Counted from the stretch's first letter, positions 1 to 6,980 are shown. The stretch is DNA of 7,200 nucleotides from Planctomycetota bacterium (GCA_024278415.1 JAJRTI010000573.1:1-7200), one strand, 5' to 3'. Translations and numbers: made by a program. The notes: a model not told the origin generated them from the sequence alone.

Positions 1-212
1 AGGCCCTCACGGGCCTACTACAAGCGCGACCCGCTCGTAGTGGCGACCGTAAGGGCGCCCTCTGCTCCGATGGCAAATCGCAACTCGGGCGGAAGGCCCT
101 CACGGGCCTACTACAAGCGCGACCCGCTCGTAGTGGCGACCGTAAGGGCGCCCTCTGCTCCGATGGGGAATGGCAACCCGGGCGGAAGGCCCTCACGGGC
201 CTACTACAAGCG
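1..212. repeat. 93-bp tandem repeat array (2.3 copies), REP-like
   Basis: Two full units lie at 1-93 and 94-186, differing at only 4 of 93 positions, all near the 3' end of the unit. A third copy starts at 187 and matches for 26 bases before diverging. The array probably continues left of the window. Each unit holds two hairpins. The first is AGGCCC-tcac-GGGCCT (1-16), followed by CTACTACAAG, so on the minus strand it reads TTGTAGTAGG plus a stem. The second is GTAGT (37-41) followed by GGCGACC-gtaa-GGGCGCC (42-59), a 7-bp stem with one A.G mismatch. The two hairpins have opposite orientation, as in REPIN pairs. The open frames crossing the array are by-products of the repeat. The last hairpin (187-202) lies 18 bases beyond the stop of the methyltransferase gene and could act as its transcript end, though no T-run follows. 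Confidence 0.9.
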
Positions 213-220
213 GGGAGGGA

Positions 221-1234
221 CTAGGCCCGCATCAGCATGTACACGTTGCGGATCAACTTGCCCCGGCCATCGACAGCCAACACGTCATCGGGTGGCCGCG
301 TCGCGGCTTCGCGTTCGAACGCGTCCACCGCGTCGAAGCGCTTCGCGTGTCGCGGCGCGATGCGCAGCAGGGCTTGCCCGCCGTCTTTCAGCGCGATTTG
401 GACATCGATGTGGGCGGGGTGTTGCTGTTCGTCGTAGCTTGCCAGCGGCCCTAACCCCGCCGCTTTCAGGATCGTGTTGATGTGGTGCTTGCGGCCGCGG
501 TGCGCCTTGAGGTCCTCCCAGGCGAGCGTGGCGCGTGCAGGGCCGCGCGTGGGGCGCTTCTTCGTGGAGGGAGCGCGAGGCTTGCCCATGAGAATGCGGT
601 TCTTGGGCGTGATCGTTGCGTCGATGGTGGCCAGTTCGACCGTGTACCCCCGTTGCCGCGCGCGATCGAGACGCAGCACGTCCATGAGGTGGGACTGGTC
701 CGCGCCGGCCGCGAGCCAGGGCTCGGCTTGCGCGAGTAGCGGGTCGCGGAAGGGGTGGCAGCAGGTCATGACCGCGAAGGGCGCGGCGTGGTGGATGGCG
801 ACGTCGATCAACTCGTCCGACAGCCCGCCACAGCAGTGGATGCCCACGAACGCCAGCCGTTCGTCGCCGGGTGGCTCGAACTCGGTGAGCTTCCCCACGA
901 AATAGTCCGGCGTGTTGAAACGGATCTCCCCCCGCAGTGCGCGCACCGCTTTGACGTGCGAGCGCGGCATGTACTGGTCGACGATCGTCGCCTCAGATAC
1001 ATCCGAAAGGCAGAGCCAGCAAAGCGCGGCGAGGCCCTGTCCGCCGCCGACGTCGACGATGCGCCGTGGAGGCGTGGACTTGTCCCTTGCGAGCAGATAC
1101 GGCCGCACCAGGTCGAAGAACGCGAAGGTTTCAGCGATCTCCTTGCTCGGCACGTCGAGGTGCTGCATGAGTTGGGCCAGCATGAGGCGAGCGCCATCGG
1201 TGTCCTGTTGTGTCGCATCCATCGTGCGAGCCAT
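221..1234 (-). CDS. SAM-dependent methyltransferase, Trm13/METTL25-like (Methyltransf_32 type)
   Basis: This is a probable class I, Rossmann-fold methyltransferase of about 337 residues, soluble, with no signal peptide or membrane segment. The SAM-binding motif I is RIVDVGGGQGLAAL (about residues 58-71), followed by an acidic strand end TIVDQ (D86). Residues 133-137 (HCCGG, then LSDELI) and 157-162 (TCCHPF) resemble the H-x-CG and CCHH-like motifs of the Trm13/METTL25 group, some members of which methylate tRNA. The tail after residue 212 is basic (KNRILMGKP, TKKRPTRG, HRGRKHHIN) and could bind nucleic acid; this is inference. The frame opens at TTG 1243, with ATG at 1234 and another at 1222. 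I prefer ATG 1234, but no clear Shine-Dalgarno supports any of them. The gene is divergent from argD, shares its upstream region, and ends directly against the tandem repeat. The actual substrate is unknown. Confidence 0.8.
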   Translation of the reverse strand: MARTMDATQQDTDGARLMLAQLMQHLDVPSKEIAETFAFFDLVRPYLLARDKSTPPRRIVDVGGGQGLAALCWLCLSDVSEATIVDQYMPRSHVKAVRALRGEIRFNTPDYFVGKLTEFEPPGDERLAFVGIHCCGGLSDELIDVAIHHAAPFAVMTCCHPFRDPLLAQAEPWLAAGADQSHLMDVLRLDRARQRGYTVELATIDATITPKNRILMGKPRAPSTKKRPTRGPARATLAWEDLKAHRGRKHHINTILKAAGLGPLASYDEQQHPAHIDVQIALKDGGQALLRIAPRHAKRFDAVDAFEREAATRPPDDVLAVDGRGKLIRNVYMLMRA

Positions 1235-1328
1235 TCTATCCAACGGAGCCCGGAATAGAAACGAGGGTACGCGGGAATCGCAGAGCGTTTGGCGGGCCGT
1301 GCGCCACTGCTTCGGCCAGGCACTTTCC

Positions 1329-1357
1329 TTGACAACTGCGCGCCCCTGGCGTATCCT
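1329..1357 (+). promoter_or_regulatory. Sigma-70-type promoter for the argD group
   Basis: TTGACA at 1329-1334 is a perfect -35 box. After a 17-base spacer comes TATCCT at 1352-1357, which matches the -10 consensus at 4 of 6 positions. Transcription would begin near 1364 and leave a leader of about 50 bases before ATG 1417. I see no recognisable ARG box or attenuator. I found no equally convincing promoter for the divergent methyltransferase in the same gap. Confidence 0.65.
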
Positions 1358-1400
1358 TTCTCCCTTTCCCCTTGACTCGCCAGACTGCCCGAAAGCCCGA

Positions 1401-1409
1401 GGGAAGGAG
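1401..1409 (+). promoter_or_regulatory. Ribosome binding site that sets the argD start
   Basis: GGGAAGGAG lies 7 bases before ATG 1417. The frame stays open back to TTG 1372, but that codon has no such site and would sit only about 8 bases after the predicted transcription start. ATG 1417 is therefore the likely start. Confidence 0.75.
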
Positions 1410-1416
1410 CGCTCGA

Positions 1417-2607
1417 ATGGGACTGACGACGCAAGAAATCATGGCCCTGTGCGGCCAGTATATGGTGGCCAACTATACCCGCAAGCCCGTGGCGCTCGTG
1501 CGTGGAGAGGACTGCTACATCTGGGACGCGGACGGGAAGCGCTACCTCGATCTCTTCCCAGGATGGGCTTGTGACGGCATCGGCCATTGCCACCCGAAGG
1601 TGGTGGCGGCCATTCGGGAGCAGGCCGGCAAACTGATCCACGTGGCGAACGACTACTTCATGGAGCCGCAGGTCGTGCTGGCCAAGAAGCTCGCCGAGCG
1701 GTCGTTCGGCGGCAAGTGCTTCTTCTGCAACAGCGGCGCGGAGGCCAATGAAGCGGCGATCAAGCTGGCGCGGCTGGCCAAGATCGAGGAGGGCAAGTTC
1801 AAGGTCGTGACCATGCGCAATTCGTTTCACGGCCGCACCTTTGCCACGGTCACAGCTACCGGGCAGGACAAGTATCACAAGGGCTTGGGGCCGCTCATGC
1901 CGGGCTTCACATACGTGGACTTGAACGACGTGGCGCAACTCGAAGCCGCGGCCGACGACGAGACTTGCGCAATCATGCTGGAGCCGGTCCAAGGCGAGGG
2001 CGGCATCAACATCTCTACGCCTGAGTACATGCAAGCCGTGCGTCGGCTCTGCGACGAACGGGGCATGATTATGATCCTCGACGAGGTGCAGACCGGCATG
2101 GGCCGCACCGGCGAGTGGTTTGGATACCAGCACTACGACGTTGTGCCCGATGTGATCTCCCTCGCCAAGGCGCTGGCCGGCGGCGTGGCCATGGGCGCGA
2201 TCGTGGCCAAGGGCCCGCTGTCCGAGTTCATGGCGCCCGGCACGCACGCGTCGACCTTCGGGGGCAACCCATTGGCATGCGCCGCGGCGACCGCCACGGT
2301 CGACGCGATCGAGGAGGAGGGCCTGCTGGCGAACGCACGCACCATGGGCCAGTACGCCCGCGAGAGGCTCGACGCGCTCGCGGCGGAGCTGCCGGCCGTC
2401 AAGGAGGTGCGGAACGTGGGCCTCATGATCGGCGTCGAACTGAACGTTCCGGGCGCGGATATCGCCCTGGAGTGCATGACGCGCGGCTTGCTGGCCAACT
2501 GCACCCACGATACCGTCATGCGCCTGATGCCGCCGATGACGGTGACCCAAGAGCACTTGGACGAAGGCATCGGCATCCTCGCCGGCGCGATCAAAGATCT
2601 TACGTAG
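1417..2607 (+). CDS. argD: Acetylornithine aminotransferase (class III, PLP-dependent)
   Basis: The protein has 396 residues, the usual length for ArgD. It transfers an amino group from glutamate to N-acetylglutamate 5-semialdehyde, giving N-acetylornithine in cytosolic arginine biosynthesis. Visible class III landmarks, in order: WACDGIGHCHP (50-60), the phosphate-binding NSGAEANEAAIKLAR (105-119), the ring-stacking SFHGR (136-140), EPVQGEGGI (189-197), the cofactor pair in LDEVQTGMGRTG (221-232), the Schiff-base lysine K251 in SLAKALAGG, and STFGGNPLACAAA (279-291). The end motif RLMPPM (369-374) fits the ArgD-like substrate-arginine region. Enzymes for succinylornithine, 4-aminobutyrate or ornithine look similar, but short length and adjacency to argF favour ArgD. 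It is probably the first gene of an argD-argF transcript; the gap to argF is 61 bases. No anomaly was seen. Confidence 0.92.
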   Translation: MGLTTQEIMALCGQYMVANYTRKPVALVRGEDCYIWDADGKRYLDLFPGWACDGIGHCHPKVVAAIREQAGKLIHVANDYFMEPQVVLAKKLAERSFGGKCFFCNSGAEANEAAIKLARLAKIEEGKFKVVTMRNSFHGRTFATVTATGQDKYHKGLGPLMPGFTYVDLNDVAQLEAAADDETCAIMLEPVQGEGGINISTPEYMQAVRRLCDERGMIMILDEVQTGMGRTGEWFGYQHYDVVPDVISLAKALAGGVAMGAIVAKGPLSEFMAPGTHASTFGGNPLACAAATATVDAIEEEGLLANARTMGQYARERLDALAAELPAVKEVRNVGLMIGVELNVPGADIALECMTRGLLANCTHDTVMRLMPPMTVTQEHLDEGIGILAGAIKDLT

Positions 2608-2668
2608 ACCGCCCTTCGCAACCAGCCTTGCGCGCGACGCGTGCGAGGCCCCTGTGGAGCTACCGACG

Positions 2669-3601
2669 ATGAAAGTCAACCATCTTCTTTCCATTGCCGA
2701 CCTCGACCGGGACGATATCAACCATATCTTCGAGGTGTCGGACGACCTCAAGCGCCACTTGCGCGAGGGCGAGCCCACTCCGCACTTGGCCGGCAAGACG
2801 CTGGCGCTCGTCTTCGAGAAGCACTCGATGCGCACGCGCGTATCCTTCCAAGTGGCGATGGCGCAACTTGGCGGCTCGTCCATTTTCCTGGCCAAGCAGG
2901 ACGTGGAGCTGGGCAAGCGGGAGTCCGTCGCCGATGGCGCCAAGGTTCTTTCTCGCTACGTGGACTGCGTCGCCATCCGCACGTACGGGCAAGAACTCGT
3001 GGAGGAGTTCGCCGAGCATTCGAACGTGCCGGTGATCAACGCGCTTTCTGATTTCGTGCACCCGTGCCAGGGCCTTGCCGACCTCTACACTGTGCGCGAG
3101 CACTTTGGCGCGCTCGAAGGGATCAAAGTCTGCTTCGTGGGCGACGGGAACAACGTGGCGCGGTCGCTGGCGTTCATTTGCAGCAAGCTGGAGATCCCCT
3201 TTGTGTGTTGCTCGCCCGAAGGCTATGAGTTGACGCCTGATTTCGTGCGCAAGGCTATCGATGGGGGAGGGCCCGGGGCGTATGTGTCCAGCACGAACGA
3301 CATCGACGAAGCCGTGGCCGGAGCCTCTGTGGTATACACCGACGTGTGGGCGAGCATGGGCCAAGAGGACGAGGCCGAGGAGCGCAAGCGTATCTTCATG
3401 CCGTACCAAGTCAACGCCGACCTCATGGCCAAGGCCTCCGCGCGGGCCGTGGTCATGCACTGCCTGCCTGCACACCGGGAGGATGAGATCACGAGCGACG
3501 TGCTCGATAGCGACCGGTCCATCGTGCTCGACCAAGCCGAGAATCGCCTGCACGTGCAGAAGGGCATTCTGAAGCTGCTGGCCGGCACGCACGTGCGATA
3601 G
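2669..3601 (+). CDS. argF: Ornithine carbamoyltransferase
   Basis: The 310-residue protein matches the family length of roughly 300-340. It joins carbamoyl phosphate and ornithine to make citrulline in the cytosol, usually as a trimer. The carbamoyl-phosphate site is SMRTR (53-57) within [12 protein letters not shown]; methionine in place of the commoner threonine is a normal variant. HPCQ (131-134) completes it. [11 protein letters not shown] (157-167), DVWASMGQE (225-233) and the ornithine-binding HCLPAHR (264-270) are all intact, followed by the typical [11 protein letters not shown] (288-298). DVWxSMGQE together with HCLPAHR identifies ornithine rather than aspartate transcarbamylase. The start is ATG 2669, nine bases after GGAG (2656-2659); an in-frame GTG at 2654 overlaps that site and is unlikely. 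It is codirectional with argD and followed by rph after 97 bases that hold a hairpin. Confidence 0.95.
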   Translation: MKVNHLLSIADLDRDDINHIFEVSDDLKRHLREGEPTPHLAGKTLALVFEKHSMRTRVSFQVAMAQLGGSSIFLAKQDVELGKRESVADGAKVLSRYVDCVAIRTYGQELVEEFAEHSNVPVINALSDFVHPCQGLADLYTVREHFGALEGIKVCFVGDGNNVARSLAFICSKLEIPFVCCSPEGYELTPDFVRKAIDGGGPGAYVSSTNDIDEAVAGASVVYTDVWASMGQEDEAEERKRIFMPYQVNADLMAKASARAVVMHCLPAHREDEITSDVLDSDRSIVLDQAENRLHVQKGILKLLAGTHVR

Positions 3602-3605
3602 CAGC

Positions 3606-3687
3606 GAAGATGAGAGATTAGGGATCAGGGTGTCCCTGTTCGTCTCACCTCTCATCCCTCATCCCTCATCCCTCATCCTTCATCTTC
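3606..3687. repeat. Heptamer-built imperfect inverted repeat in the argF-rph gap
   Basis: The arms 3606-3630 and 3663-3687 are complementary at 21 of 25 positions, around a 32-base loop. The right side contains four perfect tandem copies of CTCATCC (3651-3678) and a degraded fifth (3679-3685). The left arm is a more worn copy in the opposite sense. Within the loop edge, AGGG-tgt-CCCT (3627-3637) can form a small alternative hairpin. As RNA it would fold between argF and rph, so it could limit read-through, but there is no T-run of the kind seen in intrinsic terminators. It looks like a dispersed repeat rather than a gene-specific signal. Confidence 0.8.
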
Positions 3688-3698
3688 TGCGTAACTCC

Positions 3699-4418
3699 AT
3701 GCGAACCAACAACCGACAGCCCGACGAACTGCGCCCCATCACAATCACCCGCCACTTCACCAAGCACGCGCCTGGCTCGGTGCTGATCGAAGCCGGCGAC
3801 ACCAAGGTCGTGTGCACCGCGATGCTCCAACAGCGCGTGCCCCAGTGGCTCTACAGGAAGGGCAAAGGCTGGCTCACAGCCGAGTACGCGATGCTTCCCA
3901 GTTCGACCAACACGCGCAAGGACCGCGATATATCCAAGGGCAAGATCGACAGCCGATCCTCGGAGATCCAGCGCCTCATCGGCCGATCGCTGCGCGCAGT
4001 CACGGACCTGGCCGCGTACGGCGAGCGCACGATCTGGATCGACTGCGACGTGCTCCAAGCCGATGGGGGCACGCGCACCGCAGCCATCACCGGGGCTTAC
4101 GTCGCGCTCATCGACCTGTTTCGGGATATGCTCAAGAAGGGCGAGATCGCAAGCATTCCCGTGTCTGACAGCGTGGCCGCGACGAGCGTGGGAGTGGTCG
4201 ATGGCGTGGCCCTGCTTGACCTCGCGTATGAGGAGGATGTGACCGCGAGCGTCGATATGAACGTGGTCATGACCGGCTCGGGCCAGTTCATCGAGATCCA
4301 AGGCACCGGCGAGGAAGCCACGTTCGACGAGACACAGCTAGAGGCCATGCTCGCGCTCGCCAAGAAGGGGATCCGCGAACTCGCCGAGATCCAGCACGAG
4401 GCGCTTGCAGGGGCGTAG
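3699..4418 (+). CDS. rph: Ribonuclease PH (phosphorolytic 3'-5' exoribonuclease)
   Basis: The protein has 239 residues, the typical length of RNase PH. It trims extra nucleotides after the CCA end of tRNA precursors using phosphate, and works as a hexameric ring in the cytosol. The phosphate-binding residues known from the family fall at their usual positions: R86 (DSRSSEIQ), T125 and R126 (ADGGTRTA). The acidic pair expected for metal-assisted catalysis is D180 and D186 in [13 protein letters not shown]. The signatures [11 protein letters not shown] (57-67) and [10 protein letters not shown] (92-101) are also clear. ATG 3699 gives the family-standard N-terminus ([18 protein letters not shown]); the frame extends back to GTG 3630, but that part translates the heptamer repeat and is unlikely to be protein. 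No good Shine-Dalgarno precedes 3699, the bases there being pyrimidine-rich. The usual companion rdgB does not follow; the next gene is convergent. Confidence 0.95.
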   Translation: MRTNNRQPDELRPITITRHFTKHAPGSVLIEAGDTKVVCTAMLQQRVPQWLYRKGKGWLTAEYAMLPSSTNTRKDRDISKGKIDSRSSEIQRLIGRSLRAVTDLAAYGERTIWIDCDVLQADGGTRTAAITGAYVALIDLFRDMLKKGEIASIPVSDSVAATSVGVVDGVALLDLAYEEDVTASVDMNVVMTGSGQFIEIQGTGEEATFDETQLEAMLALAKKGIRELAEIQHEALAGA

Positions 4419-4425
4419 GGGGAGT

Positions 4426-5445
4426 TCAAGCCAGCGGCAAGTCGATCCGCTGTCCCGTCGCTGCCGACCGCAGCCCGGCCTCGAGGATCTCCTGCCCGTC
4501 TCGTCCGACTTGCGCGCTGCACATGCCCGCCACGTCCTGGCCCGTCTGCAAGCAGTGGAGGAGATACTCCGGTCCGTTGCGCTTGCCCGCGGGAAGCTGG
4601 GGCAACTCGACCTCTTCGAGCGGCTTGCGGGGCTCCGTGCCCATGAGCAGCTTGCCCTTCTGCGTGGCGAGCTTGCCCTTGCTGCCGAGGATGACCATGT
4701 CGTGGTAGTCGGGGATTTCGCACCACGAGCCCTCGGCGCGCGCGACCGCTGTATCGTAGAACATGAGAACAATCCCATTGTCGTCCACGTTGATATAGTC
4801 TTTGACAAGGCGCGCCGTCCAACCCATGACCGCATTCGGTTTGCCGAGCAGGTGACGACAGAACGCCGCGCCGTAGCAGCAGTAGTCCATGTATGCGCCG
4901 GCGCCGTTCTTCTCCGCGTCGTAGAGCCAGCCGTAGAAGTACTCGGAGCAGCCCAGCTCCTTGGGGCCGTGGTGCGCCATGCGCACGCGCACGTCGAAGA
5001 CCTGGCCGATCGCGCCGGCGTTGACAAGCTCGACGGCCTTGTTGACGCTCGGGTGCCATGCAGTCGCCCAGTTCACCATAAGCTGCACGCCGGCGGCCTG
5101 CGCGGCTTTGAGCATGCGGTCGGCTTGCGCAAGCGTCGCGGCCATGGGCTTCTCCACGATCATGTGAATGCCCTTGGCTGCGGCAGCCTCGGCAATGTCA
5201 GCGGCGCGGCTGTTTTCCGTGGTGATGAGGAGGCAGTCCAGTTCGACCTTGTCGAGCATCTCACCCCACTCGGCAAAGGTCGCGGTTGCGCCGAAGTCGC
5301 TTTCCATGCGCGTGCGTAGCGGCTCGTTGGGATCGGCCGCGGCCACGAGTTGCGCGTGGGGGCAGTTGGCGAACGATTTGGCCAAGCCCCACACATGGTC
5401 GTGGACCATGCCAGCGACGCCGATGCGGTAGGTTTTGTCGGACAT
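4426..5445 (-). CDS. Gfo/Idh/MocA family oxidoreductase, variant active site
   Basis: This is an NAD(P)-dependent dehydrogenase of about 339 residues with an N-terminal Rossmann fold and a C-terminal alpha/beta domain. I see the family lysine K99 in IVEKPMAATLAQA (96-108), the C-domain segment GAGAYMDYCCYGAAF (181-195) and ILGSKGKL (252-259). Two features depart from the family norm. The nucleotide loop reads RIGVAGMVHDHVWG (7-20) rather than GxGxxG. The usual D-x-x-x-H motif is D187 with Y191 in the histidine place. A distinct subfamily with altered chemistry or substrate is likely; the substrate cannot be told. The start is ATG 5445, nine bases after GGAGG; ATG 5451 is only three bases from it. 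No secretion signal is seen. The gene converges with rph (7-base gap) and lies downstream of a second family member. Confidence 0.88.
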   Translation of the reverse strand: MSDKTYRIGVAGMVHDHVWGLAKSFANCPHAQLVAAADPNEPLRTRMESDFGATATFAEWGEMLDKVELDCLLITTENSRAADIAEAAAAKGIHMIVEKPMAATLAQADRMLKAAQAAGVQLMVNWATAWHPSVNKAVELVNAGAIGQVFDVRVRMAHHGPKELGCSEYFYGWLYDAEKNGAGAYMDYCCYGAAFCRHLLGKPNAVMGWTARLVKDYINVDDNGIVLMFYDTAVARAEGSWCEIPDYHDMVILGSKGKLATQKGKLLMGTEPRKPLEEVELPQLPAGKRNGPEYLLHCLQTGQDVAGMCSAQVGRDGQEILEAGLRSAATGQRIDLPLA

Positions 5446-5454
5446 GTTCATGTT

Positions 5455-5459
5455 CCTCC
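5455..5459 (-). promoter_or_regulatory. Ribosome binding site of the 4426-5445 oxidoreductase
   Basis: The minus strand reads GGAGG-AACATGAAC-ATG. Two ATG codons are possible. The one at 5451 is three bases from the site and the one at 5445 is nine bases away, so spacing favours 5445. The protein differs by only two residues. Confidence 0.7.
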
Positions 5460-5490
5460 GGGGGTGGACGGTTCAGGAGCTGCGCGGCCT

Positions 5491-5520
5491 GTAGTAGGAG
5501 CGGAACGCCTTCGCGTTCCG
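5491..5520 (+). repeat. Solitary REP-like hairpin with GTAG head
   Basis: GTAGTAGGAG (5491-5500) is followed at once by a perfect stem, CGGAACGC-cttc-GCGTTCCG (5501-5520), 8 bp with a 4-base loop. The head is the same as in the repeats at both window ends, but the stem sequence differs. It lies in the leader region of the 4426-5445 oxidoreductase, about 46 bases before its start on the opposite strand, where it could also influence transcription or mRNA folding. Confidence 0.75.
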
Positions 5521-5529
5521 ACGGACTTC

Positions 5530-5587
5530 GCGGATTGTAGTGCAGGCGCGGCGGCAAGTCGAGAAACGCAATCCGCCGCACGGCGGA
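5530..5587. repeat. Nested inverted repeats in the oxidoreductase spacer
   Basis: GCGGATTG (5530-5537) is complementary to CAATCCGC (5569-5576). Overlapping that right arm, TCCGCCG (5572-5578) pairs with CGGCGGA (5581-5587) to form a tight hairpin. The two pairings exclude each other, so at most one forms at a time. Function is unknown; no coding signal is seen here. Confidence 0.5.
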
Positions 5588-5624
5588 CGCGGAGACGCAG
5601 ACGCGCAAAGGGGGTGAGGTGTAT

Positions 5625-5673
5625 CGTATTGCGTATTCCAGAATTGCCATCCGCACACGCAATACGCAATACG
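5625..5673. repeat. Perfect 13-bp hairpin made of ATTGCGT/ACGCAAT heptamers
   Basis: CGTATTGCGTATT (5625-5637) pairs perfectly with AATACGCAATACG (5661-5673) across a 23-base loop. The right arm contains two tandem ACGCAAT heptamers (5657-5670). It lies 62 bases beyond the stop of the upstream oxidoreductase gene on the minus strand, so it could end or attenuate that transcript before the next gene. There is no T-run, so an intrinsic terminator is not established. Confidence 0.75.
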
Positions 5674-5734
5674 GAATAGCTTCTCACACACCGCGCGGCC
5701 CAGAGCGCTAAGTCCACGGATGGCCCCCTTCGCA

Positions 5735-6796
5735 TCACGCAATCGGCAGCGTCACCGGTTGGCCGCTCTTGGCGGATCGGTACGCGGCCTCTGCGATCTC
5801 GATGCCGGCGCGGCCGATGTCGCCGCCAGTGGTGGGAGTCTCTTCGCCAAGGATGCACTTGAGCCAGTGCTCGATACCGCGGCCCTTGGACGCCATGGCC
5901 CAGTAGCGGTTCTGGCGTTGCCCCTCCGGCACACTGCGATACGTGTCGTCGTCCGGCACGGTCGGCTCGAACGTCTGTGGCTCAGCCATGTCGTGCGTCT
6001 TCCACTTCACCGAGTCTTGCGAAAACTCGACGGAGCCCTTGCTGCCCACGATCACGTCGCCGCTCTGGCGCAGCTCGCAGGCCCAACTCTTGATGAGCAA
6101 ACCGTTCGCGCCGTTGGCGAAGCTCACGGTCACGATCGCGTTGTTGTCCACCGCTTGGTCCAACGGAGGATACGTGCCGCCCATGTCGACCGTGCTCGTG
6201 CGCGCGTAGACCGTGCTCACCTCGCCCATGAGCCACAGCCACAAATCCAGGTTGTGGATGGCTTGCTCGATCAGCATGCCGCCGGACTCTGCCTGGATAA
6301 ACAGCCACGGGTGCTTGGGCGGGAAGAAGCCGATCTGGTTGCAATAGAGCATGTGCGGCTCGCCAAGCGTGCCTGCGTCGAGCAGCTCCTTGACCTCCAT
6401 GAGGCAGGGGTGGAACCGCATCATGTACGCGACCTGGAGTTGCACGCCCGCGGCCTTCGCGGCCTCGACCATGTCCGTGCCCTCTGCCTTGGAGCAGCAC
6501 ATGGGCTTCTCGACGAGGACGTGTTTGCCCGCATTCGCGGCCGCGACGCAGATGTCGCGGTGCGGCTTGGGGTGTGTGCACACCTCGACCGCATCCACGT
6601 CGTCCCGCGCGAGCAACTCCTCGACCGACGCGCACAGGGCCGCGTCGAACTTTTCACCCATCTCCTTCGCCGCATCCCGGTTCACGTCCGTGACCGCGGC
6701 GACCCTTGCGAGCTTCGTTTCCTGGAGATAGGGCGCGTGCAGATTCCGAAAGATGCCGCCAGTGCCAATAACGCCGATGCGGATTGGGGATGACAT
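5735..6796 (-). CDS. Gfo/Idh/MocA family oxidoreductase
   Basis: The protein has 353 residues and is probably a cytosolic NAD(P)-dependent dehydrogenase acting on a sugar, polyol or related compound. The N-terminal Rossmann motif is standard, IRIGVIGTGGIFRNLHAP (5-22), with the acidic strand end VTDVN (35-39). The catalytic-region lysine is K97 in LVEKPMCCSKAEG (94-106). The C-domain motif SGGMLIEQAIHNLD (171-184) keeps the family histidine (H181) but has glutamate (E177) where aspartate is usual. VIVGSKGSVEF (248-258) and the end GQPVTLPIA (345-353) are typical; the neighbouring paralogue ends in the similar GQRIDLPLA. The frame is open well upstream, but ATG 6796 gives the canonical MSSPIRIGVIG start and fits the predicted promoter. 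No clear Shine-Dalgarno is present. Transcription would continue towards the second oxidoreductase, 289 bases downstream, unless the intervening hairpins stop it. Confidence 0.9.
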   Translation of the reverse strand: MSSPIRIGVIGTGGIFRNLHAPYLQETKLARVAAVTDVNRDAAKEMGEKFDAALCASVEELLARDDVDAVEVCTHPKPHRDICVAAANAGKHVLVEKPMCCSKAEGTDMVEAAKAAGVQLQVAYMMRFHPCLMEVKELLDAGTLGEPHMLYCNQIGFFPPKHPWLFIQAESGGMLIEQAIHNLDLWLWLMGEVSTVYARTSTVDMGGTYPPLDQAVDNNAIVTVSFANGANGLLIKSWACELRQSGDVIVGSKGSVEFSQDSVKWKTHDMAEPQTFEPTVPDDDTYRSVPEGQRQNRYWAMASKGRGIEHWLKCILGEETPTTGGDIGRAGIEIAEAAYRSAKSGQPVTLPIA

Positions 6797-6845
6797 AGCC
6801 GGGTGTCCAAAAGTGGAGTTGGGTGCATCTGCTCTGGGATGGCGC

Positions 6846-6874
6846 ATTCTAAGCCGGGCATCCAGCGATGGCAA
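6846..6874 (-). promoter_or_regulatory. Sigma-70-type promoter of the 5735-6796 oxidoreductase
   Basis: On the minus strand TTGCCA (6874-6869) is followed after 17 bases by TAGAAT (6851-6846), matching the consensus at 5 of 6 positions in each box. Transcription would start near 6839, leaving a leader of about 43 bases before ATG 6796. This supports ATG 6796 over the longer upstream frame, which would begin before the promoter. Confidence 0.6.
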
Positions 6875-6980
6875 GCCAGTATACGCGGTTGCACGCGCGA
6901 GTGGGGGGCGTCGCCGGATGCATGGAGTCCGCACGGGGCCGGCCTGTGAACTCCCGCAGCCTGGCGCCGCCGTCGGGCCG

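Noticed and set aside
1..212. Possible CRISPR array
   Set aside because: The whole 93-bp period is repeated with no variable spacers, and no cas gene is present.
40..480. Plus-strand open frame of 146 codons with a repeated protein pattern
   Set aside because: It is a translation of the 93-bp tandem repeat and then runs antisense through the well-supported methyltransferase gene.
808..2943. Long minus-strand open frame of 711 codons
   Set aside because: It overlaps the start of the methyltransferase in another frame and runs antisense through argD and into argF. Low-complexity Arg/His/Ala content is typical of shadow frames in GC-rich DNA.
2660..3655. Minus-strand open frame of 331 codons opposite argF
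   Set aside because: argF has every catalytic motif on the plus strand; the antisense frame shows no domain.
3630..3698. N-terminal extension of RNase PH from GTG 3630
   Set aside because: The extension translates the CTCATCC heptamers and adds 23 residues not found in the family, while ATG 3699 gives the standard N-terminus.
4405..5319. Plus-strand open frame of 304 codons opposite the first oxidoreductase
   Set aside because: The minus-strand product has clear Gfo/Idh/MocA motifs and a ribosome site; the plus frame has neither.
5720..6793. Plus-strand open frame of 357 codons opposite the second oxidoreductase
   Set aside because: Antisense to a protein with a standard Rossmann motif and EKP lysine; the composition (His, Arg, Ala, Leu) indicates a shadow frame.
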